Notes: generated by a model from the sequence alone, not told the origin. A DNA stretch of 64,000 nt from Paramicrobacterium humi (GCF_900105715.1 NZ_FNRY01000001.1:2976001-3040000); one strand, 5' to 3'; counted from the first letter of the stretch, positions 30,406 through 40,199 are shown. Numbers and translations: made by a program.

Positions 30406-31440
30406 GTGTCCCAGCAGCCCCGCGCCGCCGAGCGCGTTCCCGTCGAGGAGCGCCTCTTCAGCCTCGTGCTCGCTCTCGTGGCCACCGAGTCCGGACTCAC
30501 GAAGGATGCCATCCTCGCGACCGTGCAGGGTTATCGCCAGCGCTATGTGAACGGCGGCGACAACGCGAGCCTCGAGCGGCAGTTCGAGCGTGACAAGGAC
30601 GACATCAGGGAGCTCGGCATTCCGCTCGAGTCCCTCACCCCGCCGGGAGACGAAGGCAACTCGCAGCACATCCGCTACCGGATTCCGAAGGGGGAGTACG
30701 ATCTCCCCGCCGACGTCACGTTCACGGCGGAGGAGATCACTCTTCTCGGTCTCGCGGCAACCGTGTGGCGCGAGGGCACGCTCTCGAGCGAATCCCAGCG
30801 GGCGCTCATGAAGCTGCGCTCGCTCGGCGTCGACGCCGTCGACCCGGTGATCGGCTACGCGCCCCGGCTGCGCACGAGGGAGGCGGCGTTCGAGCCGCTG
30901 CGCACGGCGATGGAGCGTCACACGGTTGTGACGTTCCCGTACCTGAAGCCCGGCGACTCGGCGGCGCGCGTGCGCACCGTCGCCCCGCTCGCGATCGTTC
31001 AGCACAGCGGACGCTGGCACCTCTACGCGATCGACGTCGACATCGACGAGCGCCGCACGTTCTTGCTCTCCCGCATGGTGCAGGCTCCCCGGGTCACAGG
31101 GCGAACCTTTGAGCCGCCGGAGGCGGAGGGCAGCTTCTCGGACAAGGCGCTCCGCAATCTCGACGAGCTGTGGGAGCGCAGCACAGCGACGGTTCGCGTG
31201 ACGCCTGATTCGCACGCTGCCGCGACGCTCACTCGCCAACACGGCGCTGAGGAGCTCGAGGCGGGCCTGCTCCGGCTGCACTTCACCGACATCAATATCC
31301 TCGCTGACGAGCTCGCATCGTTCGGGCCGGAGGCCGAGGCCCTCACGCCGCCGAGCCTGCGCGCCGCTGTCGTTCAGCGGCTCACGCGAGCCCGCACGGC
31401 GCACGGGCCAACCGATCAGCACACCGGAGAGTCGTCATGA
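30406..31440 (+). CDS. pafB: WYL-domain regulator PafB
   Basis: A 344-residue protein with an N-terminal winged helix (about residues 20-75) and a C-terminal WYL domain: HSGRWHLYAIDVDIDERRTF (about 203-222). It pairs with PafC to activate a RecA-independent DNA-damage response in mycobacteria; the name comes from its position next to pafA. Here pafA is absent. The GTG is seven bases after TAGGAT, a leaderless layout. Its stop overlaps the pafC ATG by four bases. Confidence 0.9.
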   Translation: MSQQPRAAERVPVEERLFSLVLALVATESGLTKDAILATVQGYRQRYVNGGDNASLERQFERDKDDIRELGIPLESLTPPGDEGNSQHIRYRIPKGEYDLPADVTFTAEEITLLGLAATVWREGTLSSESQRALMKLRSLGVDAVDPVIGYAPRLRTREAAFEPLRTAMERHTVVTFPYLKPGDSAARVRTVAPLAIVQHSGRWHLYAIDVDIDERRTFLLSRMVQAPRVTGRTFEPPEAEGSFSDKALRNLDELWERSTATVRVTPDSHAAATLTRQHGAEELEAGLLRLHFTDINILADELASFGPEAEALTPPSLRAAVVQRLTRARTAHGPTDQHTGESS

Positions 31441-32423
31441 GCCGGCCGCCGCAGGCGCGGGACAAGCTCGCCTTCCTGCTCTCCCTCGTGCCGTACCTGC
31501 TCGACCGGAGCCACGCGACCGTGGCCGAAGCCGCGGCGCACTTCGGCGTTCCGGAAGAGCAGGTGCGCCAGGCGGTGCGGCTGATCGCTGTCTCGGGCGT
31601 CCCGGGGGAGTCGAGCCAATACCAGCACAACGACCTCTTCGACATCGATTGGGACGCGTTCGAGCAGAACGACGAGATCATCATCACGCATCTCGTCGCC
31701 ATCGACGACTCGCCGCGCTTCTCCGCCAGGGAGGCGGCCGCCCTCATCGCCGGCCTGCAGTATCTGTCGACGGTTCCGGAGCAGGCTGACCGCGACGTCG
31801 TCGGCTCCCTCATGACGAAGCTGACCCGGGGCGCCTCCGGCGCCCCGATCGAGGTGGCCGTCGAGGCGGTGGAGACCGACGGGACGCTCGGTCTCATCCG
31901 CGAGGCCGTCGAGCACGAGCGCCAGCTCGAGTTCAGCTACCTCAATTCGCGCGGCGAGCGAGAGGATCGTCGCGTTGACCCACTGCGCATCGAATCGCTC
32001 GATGAGAACTGGTACCTGCGGGCGTGGTGCCACCTCCGCACCGGCATCCGCACCTTTCGCCTCGACCGGATGAGCGGCGTTCGCATCGCCGAGAGGCCGA
32101 TCACGCACCGGGCGGCCGACGTGACCTTGCCGGAGACGCTGTTCGAGGCGTCTGCCGAAGACGTGACGGTGACCGTGGATATCGCGAAAGACGCCGAAGG
32201 CCTCATCGAGGAGTACATCGTCTCGGCGGAGGCCGCGACGGAGCCTGGCCGCACACGGGCCCAATTGCGCATGGCGCACCTCGCGAGCCTCGGACGGCTC
32301 ATCGTCGGACTGCCCGGATTCGCGCGTGTGCTCGACCCGCCGGAGGCCCGGGAGGCCGTCGCCGAATGGGCGTCCCGCGCACTGTCACGGTATGAGAACG
32401 GTTCCTCCGACTCAGCCAGCTGA
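31437..32423 (+). CDS. pafC: WYL-domain regulator PafC
   Basis: A 328-residue partner of PafB with the same winged-helix/WYL layout: an N-terminal HTH (LLDRSHATVAEAAAHFGVPE, about residues 21-40) and a WYL domain around VDPLRIESLDENWYLRAWC (about 180-198). The pair probably acts as a heterodimer. The ATG overlaps the pafB stop (ATGA), so the two are made in equal amounts. tatA follows after a 40-base gap containing TAGACT, which could be a separate promoter. Confidence 0.9.
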   Translation: MSRPPQARDKLAFLLSLVPYLLDRSHATVAEAAAHFGVPEEQVRQAVRLIAVSGVPGESSQYQHNDLFDIDWDAFEQNDEIIITHLVAIDDSPRFSAREAAALIAGLQYLSTVPEQADRDVVGSLMTKLTRGASGAPIEVAVEAVETDGTLGLIREAVEHERQLEFSYLNSRGEREDRRVDPLRIESLDENWYLRAWCHLRTGIRTFRLDRMSGVRIAERPITHRAADVTLPETLFEASAEDVTVTVDIAKDAEGLIEEYIVSAEAATEPGRTRAQLRMAHLASLGRLIVGLPGFARVLDPPEAREAVAEWASRALSRYENGSSDSAS

Positions 32424-32463
32424 GGGCGTTAGACTTGTCCGACATTCCAGTGATGGGAAACAC

Positions 32464-32727
32464 ATGCTTGGCAATCTCAACGGATGGCACCTTGTCATCA
32501 TCCTCTTCCTCGTCTTGCTGCTGTTCGGCGCGCCGAAGCTGCCGGGACTCGCCCGCAGCATCGGCCAGTCCATGAAGATCTTCAAGAGCGAGGTCAAGAG
32601 CAACGACGAGCCGGGCACGCCTGCCCCCGGCCCCGACGCTCCGCGCGACGAGGTGCGACACCCCGGGCCAGCGGCCGACACGCCGCGTCCCGACTCCTCG
32701 TCCGACGAACCGACCTCCAAACCCTGA
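32464..32727 (+). CDS. tatA: Sec-independent protein translocase subunit TatA
   Basis: An 87-residue TatA/E protein that forms the channel of twin-arginine export. A single N-terminal helix (WHLVIILFLVLLLFGAPKLP, residues 8-27) is followed by the amphipathic helix GLARSIGQSMKIFKSEV (28-44) and an acidic, proline-rich tail. The FG at the end of the helix is the family motif. The ATG is preceded by GGGAAA at good distance. It is followed by tatC six bases later; no tatB is visible here. Confidence 0.93.
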   Translation: MLGNLNGWHLVIILFLVLLLFGAPKLPGLARSIGQSMKIFKSEVKSNDEPGTPAPGPDAPRDEVRHPGPAADTPRPDSSSDEPTSKP

Positions 32728-32733
32728 CCGGTC

Positions 32734-33540
32734 GTGACCGAACGTTTCGCTCGCTCCAAGAAGACGAAGCCCGCGAAGGACCCTGAGGGGCGCATGAGCC
32801 TGGCCGAGCATCTGCTCGAGCTGAGGAAACGGCTGTTCATCTCGGCGATCGCGATCGTCGTGGGCATGGTCGCCGGATTCGTGCTGTCGAACATCATCAT
32901 CGACCTGATGTCGGCGCCGATTCGCGAGATCGCGGAGTCGAAGAACGCGAGCTTGAACTTCGACACCGTGACAAGCGGCTTCGACCTGCACATGAAGGTC
33001 GCGCTCACGGTGGGACTCGTCATCTCTGCGCCAGTGTGGCTCTATCAGATCTGGGCGTATCTGGTTCCGGGGCTCAAGCGCACAGAGATCACCTACGTTC
33101 TCGGCTTCCTGTTGAGCGCGATTCCACTGTTCTTCGCCGGCTGCGCCGCCGGCTGGTTCGTCATGCCGCACATCGTGGAGCTCATGGCGGGCTTCACCCC
33201 GGGCGACGCTTCGAACCTCTACCAGGCCGGGTACTACTACGACTTCATCCTGAAGCTCGTTCTCGCCGTCGGCATCGCGTTCGTGCTCCCCGTGTTCCTC
33301 GTTCTGCTGAACTTCGTGGGGGTGCTCTCGGCGAGGGCGATCATCAAGGGGTGGCGCATCGCTCTCCTCGTGATCATGCTCTTCTGCGCCATCGCCACCC
33401 CGGCGGCTGACGTCATCTCGATGTTCATGCTGGCAGTGCCCATGATCGTTCTCTACTTCGCCGCCTACGGTGTCGCGTTCCTTCGTGATCGCTGGCGGGA
33501 TAAGCGAGCCGCCGCGATCGACGCCGAGTACCGCCAGTGA
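32734..33540 (+). CDS. tatC: Twin-arginine translocase subunit TatC
   Basis: A 268-residue TatC, the receptor for twin-arginine signal peptides in the cytoplasmic membrane. MSLAEHLLELRKRLFISAIA is the conserved N-terminal helix lead (about residues 21-40, with the first transmembrane helix). Six hydrophobic segments are visible, with the conserved Phe/Glu of the second loop. It begins with GTG six bases after tatA, and its TGA overlaps the helY GTG. The order pafB-pafC-tatA-tatC-helY is conserved in mycobacteria. Confidence 0.93.
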   Translation: MTERFARSKKTKPAKDPEGRMSLAEHLLELRKRLFISAIAIVVGMVAGFVLSNIIIDLMSAPIREIAESKNASLNFDTVTSGFDLHMKVALTVGLVISAPVWLYQIWAYLVPGLKRTEITYVLGFLLSAIPLFFAGCAAGWFVMPHIVELMAGFTPGDASNLYQAGYYYDFILKLVLAVGIAFVLPVFLVLLNFVGVLSARAIIKGWRIALLVIMLFCAIATPAADVISMFMLAVPMIVLYFAAYGVAFLRDRWRDKRAAAIDAEYRQ

Positions 33541-35954
33541 CGGCGAGCGCTTCCGAGCGGTACAGCTTCGCGACGAACGCGTCGGCGTCGCTGCGGTCGT
33601 TCCGTGCCACGCAGCGCTTCGACCTCGATCCGTTCCAGCTGGCCGCCTGCACTGCTCTCGACGCGGACCGCAGCGTGCTCGTCGCGGCGCCGACGGGCGC
33701 GGGCAAGACGATCGTCGCCGAGTACGCCATCCATCTCGCGATGCGAGAGGCGAACGCGAAGGTGTTCTACACGGCGCCCATGAAGGCGTTGAGCAACCAG
33801 AAGTACACGGAGCTCGTCGAGCAGTACGGCGCCGACAGTGTGGGCCTGCTCACCGGCGACACAAACGTGAACCCGCGAGCCCGCATCGTCGTGATGACGA
33901 CGGAAGTGCTGCGGAACATGCTCTACGCCGATTCGGACCTGCTCGGCGGGCTCGCGTTCGTCGTGCTCGACGAGGTGCACTACCTCGCGGACCGCTTCCG
34001 CGGGGCCGTGTGGGAAGAGGTGATCATTCATCTCCCGCAGGGCATTCGCCTCGTCGCCCTGAGCGCGACGGTCTCGAACGCGGAGGAGTTCGGGGCGTGG
34101 CTGCAGACCGTCAGGGGCGACACGGAAGTCATCGTCTCCGAAGAGCGGCCGGTTCCCCTCGAGCAGCACGTGCTGATGCGCGGCCGCTTGCTCGACCTGT
34201 TCGCGTCGACATCGCACGACGACACCGCCGACGTGAACCCGGAGCTGGTTCGACTAGCCCAGTTCGGCGGGCGGTCGCCGACGAACAAGCAATACCGTGA
34301 CGTGAGCCGGTACAACCAGCGGCGCAGCCCGCGGCGCATCCCTCGAATGAACCGCGACGCGATGGTTGAGCTGCTCGACGAGCACCGGCTCCTTCCCGCG
34401 ATCTTCTTCATCTTCAGCCGGAAGGGCTGCGATCAGGCCGTGGAGCAGATCCTCCGCTCCGGACTGCGCCTCACCGATCAGGAGGAGAGGGCTCAGATCC
34501 GCGAGTTCGCGGAGGAGCGCTGTCGCACCCTTCCCGACGAAGACCTCGGGGTACTCGGCTACTGGTCCTGGCTGGAGGGCCTGCAACGCGGCATCGCCGC
34601 CCACCACGCCGGAATGCTGCCGGTGTTCAAGGAGGTCGTGGAGGAGCTGTTCCGCCGCAAGCTTCTCAAGCTCGTCTTCGCGACAGAGACGCTCGCGCTC
34701 GGTATCAACATGCCCGCGCGAACCGTCGTGCTCGAGAAGCTCGAGAAGTTCAACGGCGAAGCTCGCGTGCGCATCACTCCCGGGGAGTACACGCAACTCA
34801 CCGGCCGAGCCGGTCGGCGCGGCATCGATGTGGAGGGGCATTCGGTCATCCAGTGGCATGAGAGCCTGCACCCGCAGGACGTCGCTTCGCTCGCCTCCAA
34901 GCGCAGCTACCCGTTGACCTCGAGTTTCCGGCCCACCTACAACATGGCCGTGAACTTGATCTCGCAGTTCGGGCGCGCCAGGACCCGGGAGGTCCTGGAA
35001 TCCTCCTTCGCCCAGTTCCAGGCCGATCGCGCGGTTCTCGAGCTCGCCCGAACCGTGCGCGAGCAGGAGGCATCCCTCGCGGGCTACGAGGAGGCCATGA
35101 CGTGCGATCGCGGCGACTTCCGCGAATACGCGGCCATGCGACGCGAGCTGACCGACCTCGAGCGCAAGAGCGCGGCCGTCCACGGCATGTCCCACGCCCA
35201 GCGGGAGAAGCGGCAGCGCCGTATCGCCAGCTTGCAGAAGCAGCTGCGGGCGCACCCGTGCCACCGGTGCCCCGATCGGGAGAACCACGCACGCTGGGCG
35301 GAACGCTGGTGGAAGCTCCGCCGGAAGACCGACGAGCTCAACCGCCGAATCGCCGCGCGAACCGGCGCCGTCGCGGCCGTCTTCGATCGCGTCACGGATG
35401 TGCTCGTGTCTCTCGACTACCTGCAGACCACGGATGACGGGCGACTCGAGCCGACCGATGCAGGGGAGGTGCTCGCCCGCGTCTACGGAGAACGGGATCT
35501 TCTCGTCGCCGAGTGCCTGCGCAGCGGCATCTGGGACAATCTTGACCCGGCGGCCCTCGCCACGATCGTCTGCTGCCTCATGTACGAGCCGCGCCGTGAT
35601 GACGCGGAGTATGCCGAGCAGTACCTGCCGCGAGGCGCATTCCGTCGCGCGCTGCGCGAGACGCGCCAGATCTGGGCGGATCTCGACGCGGTCGAGGAGG
35701 AGCACCGGCTCACGCGCTCCGAGCCCCCGTCCACCGGGCTCGCACCGGCGATGCACATGTGGGCGCGCGGCGCCTCACTGGATCGCGTCCTCATCGAAGC
35801 TGACATGGCGGCCGGCGACTTCGTGCGCTGGTGCCGGCAGACGATAGATCTTCTCGATCAGATCTCGGGCGTCGCGTCCCCTGAGCTCGCTGTCAAAGCC
35901 CGCTCCGCTCTCGAGTCGGTGCGACGCGGAATCGTCGCCTACAGCACGATCTGA
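33537..35954 (+). CDS. helY: Ski2-like DEAD/DEAH RNA helicase HelY
   Basis: An 805-residue superfamily 2 helicase of the Ski2/Mtr4 group. Motif I is AAPTGAGKTIVAEYA (about residues 42-56), motif II is LDEVHYLADR (about 143-152), Ia/III lie in MKALSNQKYTELV and LSATVSNAEEF. Motif V is TETLALGINMPARTVVLEKL (about 382-401) and motif VI is YTQLTGRAGRRGID (about 420-433). It should unwind RNA in decay or processing. The GTG overlaps the tatC stop. The C-terminus has a cysteine pair near CHRCPD (about residue 578). Confidence 0.9.
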   Translation: MTASASERYSFATNASASLRSFRATQRFDLDPFQLAACTALDADRSVLVAAPTGAGKTIVAEYAIHLAMREANAKVFYTAPMKALSNQKYTELVEQYGADSVGLLTGDTNVNPRARIVVMTTEVLRNMLYADSDLLGGLAFVVLDEVHYLADRFRGAVWEEVIIHLPQGIRLVALSATVSNAEEFGAWLQTVRGDTEVIVSEERPVPLEQHVLMRGRLLDLFASTSHDDTADVNPELVRLAQFGGRSPTNKQYRDVSRYNQRRSPRRIPRMNRDAMVELLDEHRLLPAIFFIFSRKGCDQAVEQILRSGLRLTDQEERAQIREFAEERCRTLPDEDLGVLGYWSWLEGLQRGIAAHHAGMLPVFKEVVEELFRRKLLKLVFATETLALGINMPARTVVLEKLEKFNGEARVRITPGEYTQLTGRAGRRGIDVEGHSVIQWHESLHPQDVASLASKRSYPLTSSFRPTYNMAVNLISQFGRARTREVLESSFAQFQADRAVLELARTVREQEASLAGYEEAMTCDRGDFREYAAMRRELTDLERKSAAVHGMSHAQREKRQRRIASLQKQLRAHPCHRCPDRENHARWAERWWKLRRKTDELNRRIAARTGAVAAVFDRVTDVLVSLDYLQTTDDGRLEPTDAGEVLARVYGERDLLVAECLRSGIWDNLDPAALATIVCCLMYEPRRDDAEYAEQYLPRGAFRRALRETRQIWADLDAVEEEHRLTRSEPPSTGLAPAMHMWARGASLDRVLIEADMAAGDFVRWCRQTIDLLDQISGVASPELAVKARSALESVRRGIVAYSTI

Positions 35955-35985
35955 TTCACAGGATGAGGGCCATAGGCTGGGAATC

Positions 35986-37530
35986 GTGCCACAGCCCGCG
36001 CTTCTCGCTCCTCCCGTGACCCGGCCCGTGATTCCGCTCGTTCCGGCGCTCATCGTGGCTGCGGCCGCCGGTCCCGTCTACGACGCGGGGTTCCCCGACA
36101 AGAACGTGTGGCCCCTCGCTTTCGTCGGCATCGGCATGCTCCTCGTGACGTTCATCGGCCGCCGCGCGGGCACGTCACTCCTCGTCGGCTTCGTCGGGGG
36201 CCTCTCGTTCTACCTCACCCACATCTTCTGGGCGACGCTGTACCTCGGGCCGGTGCCGTGGCTCGCGCTCTCCGTCGTCGAGTCGTTGTTCTTCGCCGCG
36301 GGCGCGCTGCTCATCACGCTCGCCTATCGCTGGATGCCGCGCGTGTGGAGTTCACCCGCGGCGCGCCTCGTCGGTGTTCCCGCCGTCGCCGCCGCCCTGT
36401 GGACGGCACGGGAGGCTGTCGCGAACGTCTGGCCATACGGCGGCTTCGCATGGGGGAGAGCGGCGCTCAGCCAGTCCGAGTCTCCCTTCGCGGCGCTCGC
36501 GTCATGGCTGGGGCTGTCGGGGCTGAGCTTCGTCATCGTCCTGATCGCCGCGGTCCTCGTGCAGCTGCTGCGGGAACCCGGCGCTGTGCGCCCCTGGTCC
36601 TTCATGCTTCCCGCCGTGCTGATCACGGCGGTGCTCGCGGTTCCGATGTGGCCGACGCAGCAAGTGGGCACAACGACGATCGCGGCGGTGCAGGGCAACG
36701 GAAAGGCAGGCTACTTCGACTCGCGGGAACCCGGCGATCTCCTCAAGGCGCAGCTCACAGCATCCGCTCCCGTCATCGGCACGCCGATCGACATGATGGT
36801 GTGGCCGGAGAACGGCACGGATCTCGATCCCACCCGCAACAGCTCGGCCGCGGTGGCGCTGAGCCTCCTGAGCCAGGCGCTCGGCGGCGCACCGATCATC
36901 ACCGGGACGATCACGGAGCGGCACAAGCTGTACTACAACACGTCGCTCCTGTGGCAGAACGGCGGAGTCGCCGACTACTACGACAAAGTGCACCCGGTTC
37001 CGTTCGGAGAGTATGTGCCGGACCGGTCTTTCTGGGAACCGCTCGCCCCTGATCTGATCGGGCTGATTCAACGCGACTACCAGCCCGGCACCCGCGATTC
37101 GGTCATGGACGTGAACGGGCGCATCGTCGGGATCTCGATCTGCTTCGACATCGTCGATGACGCGCTTGTGCGCGACACGATCGACCGCGGTGCGCAGATC
37201 ATCCTCGCGCAGACGAACAACGCCGACTTCGGCCGCACGGACGAGAACGAGCAGCAGCTCGCGAACGCCCGGCTCCGCGCCATCGAGACGGGGCGGGCTC
37301 TCGTCAACATCTCCAGCGTGGGACAGAGCCAGATGATCGCGCCGGACGGCTCGACGCTGCAGGAGATCCCCGCCTACCGGCCGGGGCACATGGTGCAGGC
37401 GATGCCGCTTATGCGCGGAACCACCCCTGCCGTGCTTCTTGGCGGGCAGATCGAACTGTTCATCGCGCTGCTGGGTCTCGGAACGCTCGTGGCCGCCGGC
37501 GTATTCGCCAGGCGGCCACGAAACCGGTAG
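35986..37530 (+). CDS. lnt: Apolipoprotein N-acyltransferase Lnt
   Basis: A 514-residue membrane enzyme that N-acylates the Cys of lipoproteins such as the FKBP protein and CtaC of this window. About six transmembrane helices precede a nitrilase (CN-hydrolase) domain with the catalytic triad Glu in MMVWPENGTD (about residue 270), Lys in YDKVHPVPFGEY (about 329) and Cys in IVGISICFDIVDDA (about 386). A last helix closes the protein. TAGGCT ends seven bases before the GTG, a leaderless layout. It is convergent with rbpA, as in mycobacteria (Rv2051c/Rv2050). Confidence 0.92.
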   Translation: MPQPALLAPPVTRPVIPLVPALIVAAAAGPVYDAGFPDKNVWPLAFVGIGMLLVTFIGRRAGTSLLVGFVGGLSFYLTHIFWATLYLGPVPWLALSVVESLFFAAGALLITLAYRWMPRVWSSPAARLVGVPAVAAALWTAREAVANVWPYGGFAWGRAALSQSESPFAALASWLGLSGLSFVIVLIAAVLVQLLREPGAVRPWSFMLPAVLITAVLAVPMWPTQQVGTTTIAAVQGNGKAGYFDSREPGDLLKAQLTASAPVIGTPIDMMVWPENGTDLDPTRNSSAAVALSLLSQALGGAPIITGTITERHKLYYNTSLLWQNGGVADYYDKVHPVPFGEYVPDRSFWEPLAPDLIGLIQRDYQPGTRDSVMDVNGRIVGISICFDIVDDALVRDTIDRGAQIILAQTNNADFGRTDENEQQLANARLRAIETGRALVNISSVGQSQMIAPDGSTLQEIPAYRPGHMVQAMPLMRGTTPAVLLGGQIELFIALLGLGTLVAAGVFARRPRNR

Positions 37531-37537
37531 AGAAGAG

Positions 37538-37900
37538 TCAGGCGCTCTTCTGCTGCCCTCGGCGAGCACGCAAGTAGTCGAGCCGCTCCTGGAGCAGAAC
37601 CTCGAGCTCTTCCCGTGAACGCCGCTCAAGCAGCATGTCCCAGTGGGAACGCGGATGCTTCGCATCCGAGTGGTCGACGGTCACCGTCTCGGTGCCGACG
37701 AGCAGCAAGGCTTCAGCCCCGCACGCCTTGCACTCCCAGGTGTCCGGCGCTTCGGCGTCGGCCGCGAAGGTGAGGGTGGTCTCCTTCTTGCAGACGGTGC
37801 ACTGGTACGTCCGCTGGACCCGTTCAGAAAATACGACGCCCTCTTCGCTCTGCAAGCTCTGGGCGCCGAGGCGCATTCCGCGCAAACTGCGATCTGCCAT
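37538..37900 (-). CDS. rbpA: RNA polymerase-binding protein RbpA
   Basis: A 120-residue actinobacterial factor that stabilises the sigma-A holoenzyme and open complex. The core domain has the zinc ligands CTVCKKE and CKACGAE (about residues 34-40 and 56-62). The basic linker and sigma-interacting helix (KHPRSHWDMLLERRSREELE, about 82-101) follow. The ATG at 37900 (MADRSLRG) is chosen because AAGGAG sits at the right distance and family members start there; the seven codons upstream are not needed. Confidence 0.95.
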   Translation of the reverse strand: MADRSLRGMRLGAQSLQSEEGVVFSERVQRTYQCTVCKKETTLTFAADAEAPDTWECKACGAEALLLVGTETVTVDHSDAKHPRSHWDMLLERRSREELEVLLQERLDYLRARRGQQKSA

Positions 37901-37993
37901 TGTGTGGTCTCCTTCTCGCACGCTCTCACCATGTATAAACCAACAAGCTGGGCAAATCCTTCCAGCACGGGTCGCGGCCGGCCGTAGGGAGCG

Positions 37994-38728
37994 TCAGCTC
38001 GCGAAGATCCGGGCGGCGAGATCGCAGCGGTCGGTGACGAGCCCGTCGACCCCGAGAGCGACGAGGCGGCGCATGTCACGCTCGTCGTTCACGGTCCAGA
38101 CGTGCACTTCGACGCCGGCGCGGTGGAAGGTGCGGACCGTGCGCCGGGAGATGAGCCGGAGCGGCCCCCGACGCTCGGGCAGCTGTACGGCGTCGACGCC
38201 GCGAAGGGCCGCGCGCACGAGCGTGGGAAGGCCGAGGTAGAGCCACGGCAGCGCGGCGATAACGAGCTTGGAGGAGGCGCTCGTGGCGGCGGCGGGGAGT
38301 TGGGCCGTCACGGCGGCGCGGGTCGACTCGTCAAACGACGTGACGAGGACGCGATGGGATGCGCCGGCGGCTCGAATGGCTGCGACGGCGGGCTCGACTG
38401 CGGCGAAGGCCTTCACGTCGATGTTGAACTTCGCATCCGGGAACTCTCGCAGCGCGTCTTCGAGAAGCGGCATCCGCTCGCCGCTCGACAGCTCGTCGAG
38501 TGTCGACTCGGCGATTCGACGCGTCAGCCCCGCGACGACCAACGCGGGGTCGTGGTTGATGACGCACGCGCCGTCGAGCGTCGCGTGGACGTCGGTCTCG
38601 AGGTAGTCAGCGCCGGCGTCGAGCGCCGCCCGGAACGCAGGCAGCGTGTTCTCGCGAGCGTGCGTCGCCAGGCCGCGGTGGGCGAAGATGCGGACCCGAT
38701 CGCGCGGAGGCAGGAACGGCTCTGTCAT
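37994..38728 (-). CDS. Glycerophosphodiester phosphodiesterase
   Basis: A 244-residue GDPD enzyme that cleaves glycerophosphodiesters from phospholipid turnover to glycerol-3-phosphate. The N-terminal signature RIFAHRGLATHARENTLPAF (HRG and ENT) is followed by YLETDVH (metal-binding Glu/Asp) and INHDPALVV (second His). No signal peptide is visible, so it acts in the cytoplasm. Its ATG overlaps the SPFH gene stop by four bases (38725-38728), so the three genes NfeD-SPFH-GDPD form an operon. Confidence 0.9.
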   Translation of the reverse strand: MTEPFLPPRDRVRIFAHRGLATHARENTLPAFRAALDAGADYLETDVHATLDGACVINHDPALVVAGLTRRIAESTLDELSSGERMPLLEDALREFPDAKFNIDVKAFAAVEPAVAAIRAAGASHRVLVTSFDESTRAAVTAQLPAAATSASSKLVIAALPWLYLGLPTLVRAALRGVDAVQLPERRGPLRLISRRTVRTFHRAGVEVHVWTVNDERDMRRLVALGVDGLVTDRCDLAARIFAS

Positions 38729-39732
38729 GACTCCGAGGACGTGCCGACGCCGTAGCCGTGAGCGCCGCGCGGCGGCACGACGGACGATGGCGATTCCGAT
38801 GCCGGATTCTTCGGAGCAGAAGGACCGAACGGGTCCGGCTTGCCGGGCGTGAACGCGCCGCCGATGCCCTTGAGCGCCTCGGTGAGCTCGGAGGGGATGA
38901 TCCACAGCTTGCTGGCGGGGCCGTCCGCGAGCTTCGGCAGCATCTGCAGGTACTGGTAGGCGAGAAGCTTGCTGTCCGGGTCGCCCTCGTGGATCGAGGA
39001 GAACACCGTGAGGATCGCCTCGGCCTCGCCCTGGGCGCGCAGAACCGCGGCCTTCGCGTCACCTTCGGCCTTGAGGATCGCCGACTGCCGTGCGCCCTCC
39101 GCCTCGAGGATCGCCGACTGCTTGGTGCCCTCGGCCGTGAGGATCGCCGCGCGACGGTCACGCTCCGCGCGCATCTGCTTCTCCATCGAGTCCTGAATGG
39201 ACACGGGCGGGTCGATGGCCTTGAGCTCGACCCGGCTCACCCGGATGCCCCACTTGCCTGTCGCCTCGTCGAGGACGACGCGCAGCTGCCCGTTGATGTT
39301 GTCACGGCTCGTGAGAGCCTCTTCAAGGTTGAGCCCTCCGACCACGTTTCGCAGCGTCGTCGTCGTGAGCTGTTCGACAGCGCCGAGGTAGTTGGCGATC
39401 TCGTAGGTGGCGGCGCGCGCGTCGGTGACCTGGAAGTACACGACAGTGTCGATCGAGACGACGAGGTTGTCCTCGGTGATCACCGGCTGCGGCGGGAAAG
39501 ACACGACCTGCTCGCGCATGTCAAGGAGCGGCCGCAGCCGGTCGATGAACGGCACGAGGATGTTCAGTCCGGGCTGCAGCGTCTTGTGGTACCGGCCCAG
39601 CCGCTCGACGATGCCCGCCGTGGACTGCGGAATGATGCGGATCGCGCGGAACAGCGCGACGAGCACGAAGATAATGACGATGATCGCGATGATCCAGCCG
39701 ATCACCGATCCGAGCGAGATCGCTTCGATCAT
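38725..39732 (-). CDS. SPFH/band 7 domain membrane protein (stomatin/QmcA-like)
   Basis: A 335-residue membrane-anchored SPFH protein. An N-terminal helix (GWIIAIIVIIFVLVALFRAI, about residues 12-31) is followed by the band 7 domain, including IIPQSTAGIVERLGRYHKTL, then an alanine-rich coiled coil AEGDAKAAVLRAQGEAEAIL (about 221-240), and a proline/serine-rich tail. Such proteins form oligomeric rings at membrane microdomains. It is the middle gene of an operon, overlapped by four bases on both sides (NfeD upstream, GDPD downstream). Confidence 0.88.
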   Translation of the reverse strand: MIEAISLGSVIGWIIAIIVIIFVLVALFRAIRIIPQSTAGIVERLGRYHKTLQPGLNILVPFIDRLRPLLDMREQVVSFPPQPVITEDNLVVSIDTVVYFQVTDARAATYEIANYLGAVEQLTTTTLRNVVGGLNLEEALTSRDNINGQLRVVLDEATGKWGIRVSRVELKAIDPPVSIQDSMEKQMRAERDRRAAILTAEGTKQSAILEAEGARQSAILKAEGDAKAAVLRAQGEAEAILTVFSSIHEGDPDSKLLAYQYLQMLPKLADGPASKLWIIPSELTEALKGIGGAFTPGKPDPFGPSAPKNPASESPSSVVPPRGAHGYGVGTSSES

Positions 39733-40199
39733 GAGGGGTCTCCTTCAGTCGGTGCCACGAGCGCGGTCGCCCCGTGGATCGAGAGTACGGTCACGGGCGT
39801 GCCCGGCGCGACGCTCGGCACGAGGGAGCCCTCCGCGATCCGCGCGGTCCAGGTCTCGCCGTTCGCGAGCTTCACTTGCCCGCCGACGGCGTCGACGGTG
39901 CTCACCACTCGACCGCCCATGCCGATGAGGGCGGCGATGTTGCTCTTCGTCGGGTCTTCTCCTTTGTGCAGGGCGCGCAGGAGGGGCGGCCGCACGAGCA
40001 GCAGGAGGAGAACGGATGCCGCTGCCGCGATAAGCAGCTGCAACCACCAGGGAGCGCCGACGAAGCCCGAGAGCATCCCGATGAGGCTGCCGATCGCGAT
40101 CATCAGGAACGTGAACTCAAGCGAGAGCATCTCGATCGTGATGAAGGCGAGGATCAGCACAAGCCAGATGATCCAGCCGTAGTGGGTGATCCACTCCAT
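39729..40199 (-). CDS. NfeD family membrane protein
   Basis: A 156-residue NfeD-like protein with about four hydrophobic segments (about residues 8-68) and a C-terminal OB-fold-like domain (IGMGGRVVSTVDAVGGQVKL, about 92-111). NfeD proteins pair with SPFH proteins in membrane microdomains, and here the SPFH gene overlaps by four bases. It starts MEWITHYGWIIWLVLILAFI. The divergent upstream gene is an SDR. Its exact role is not known. Confidence 0.82.
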   Translation of the reverse strand: MEWITHYGWIIWLVLILAFITIEMLSLEFTFLMIAIGSLIGMLSGFVGAPWWLQLLIAAAASVLLLLLVRPPLLRALHKGEDPTKSNIAALIGMGGRVVSTVDAVGGQVKLANGETWTARIAEGSLVPSVAPGTPVTVLSIHGATALVAPTEGDPS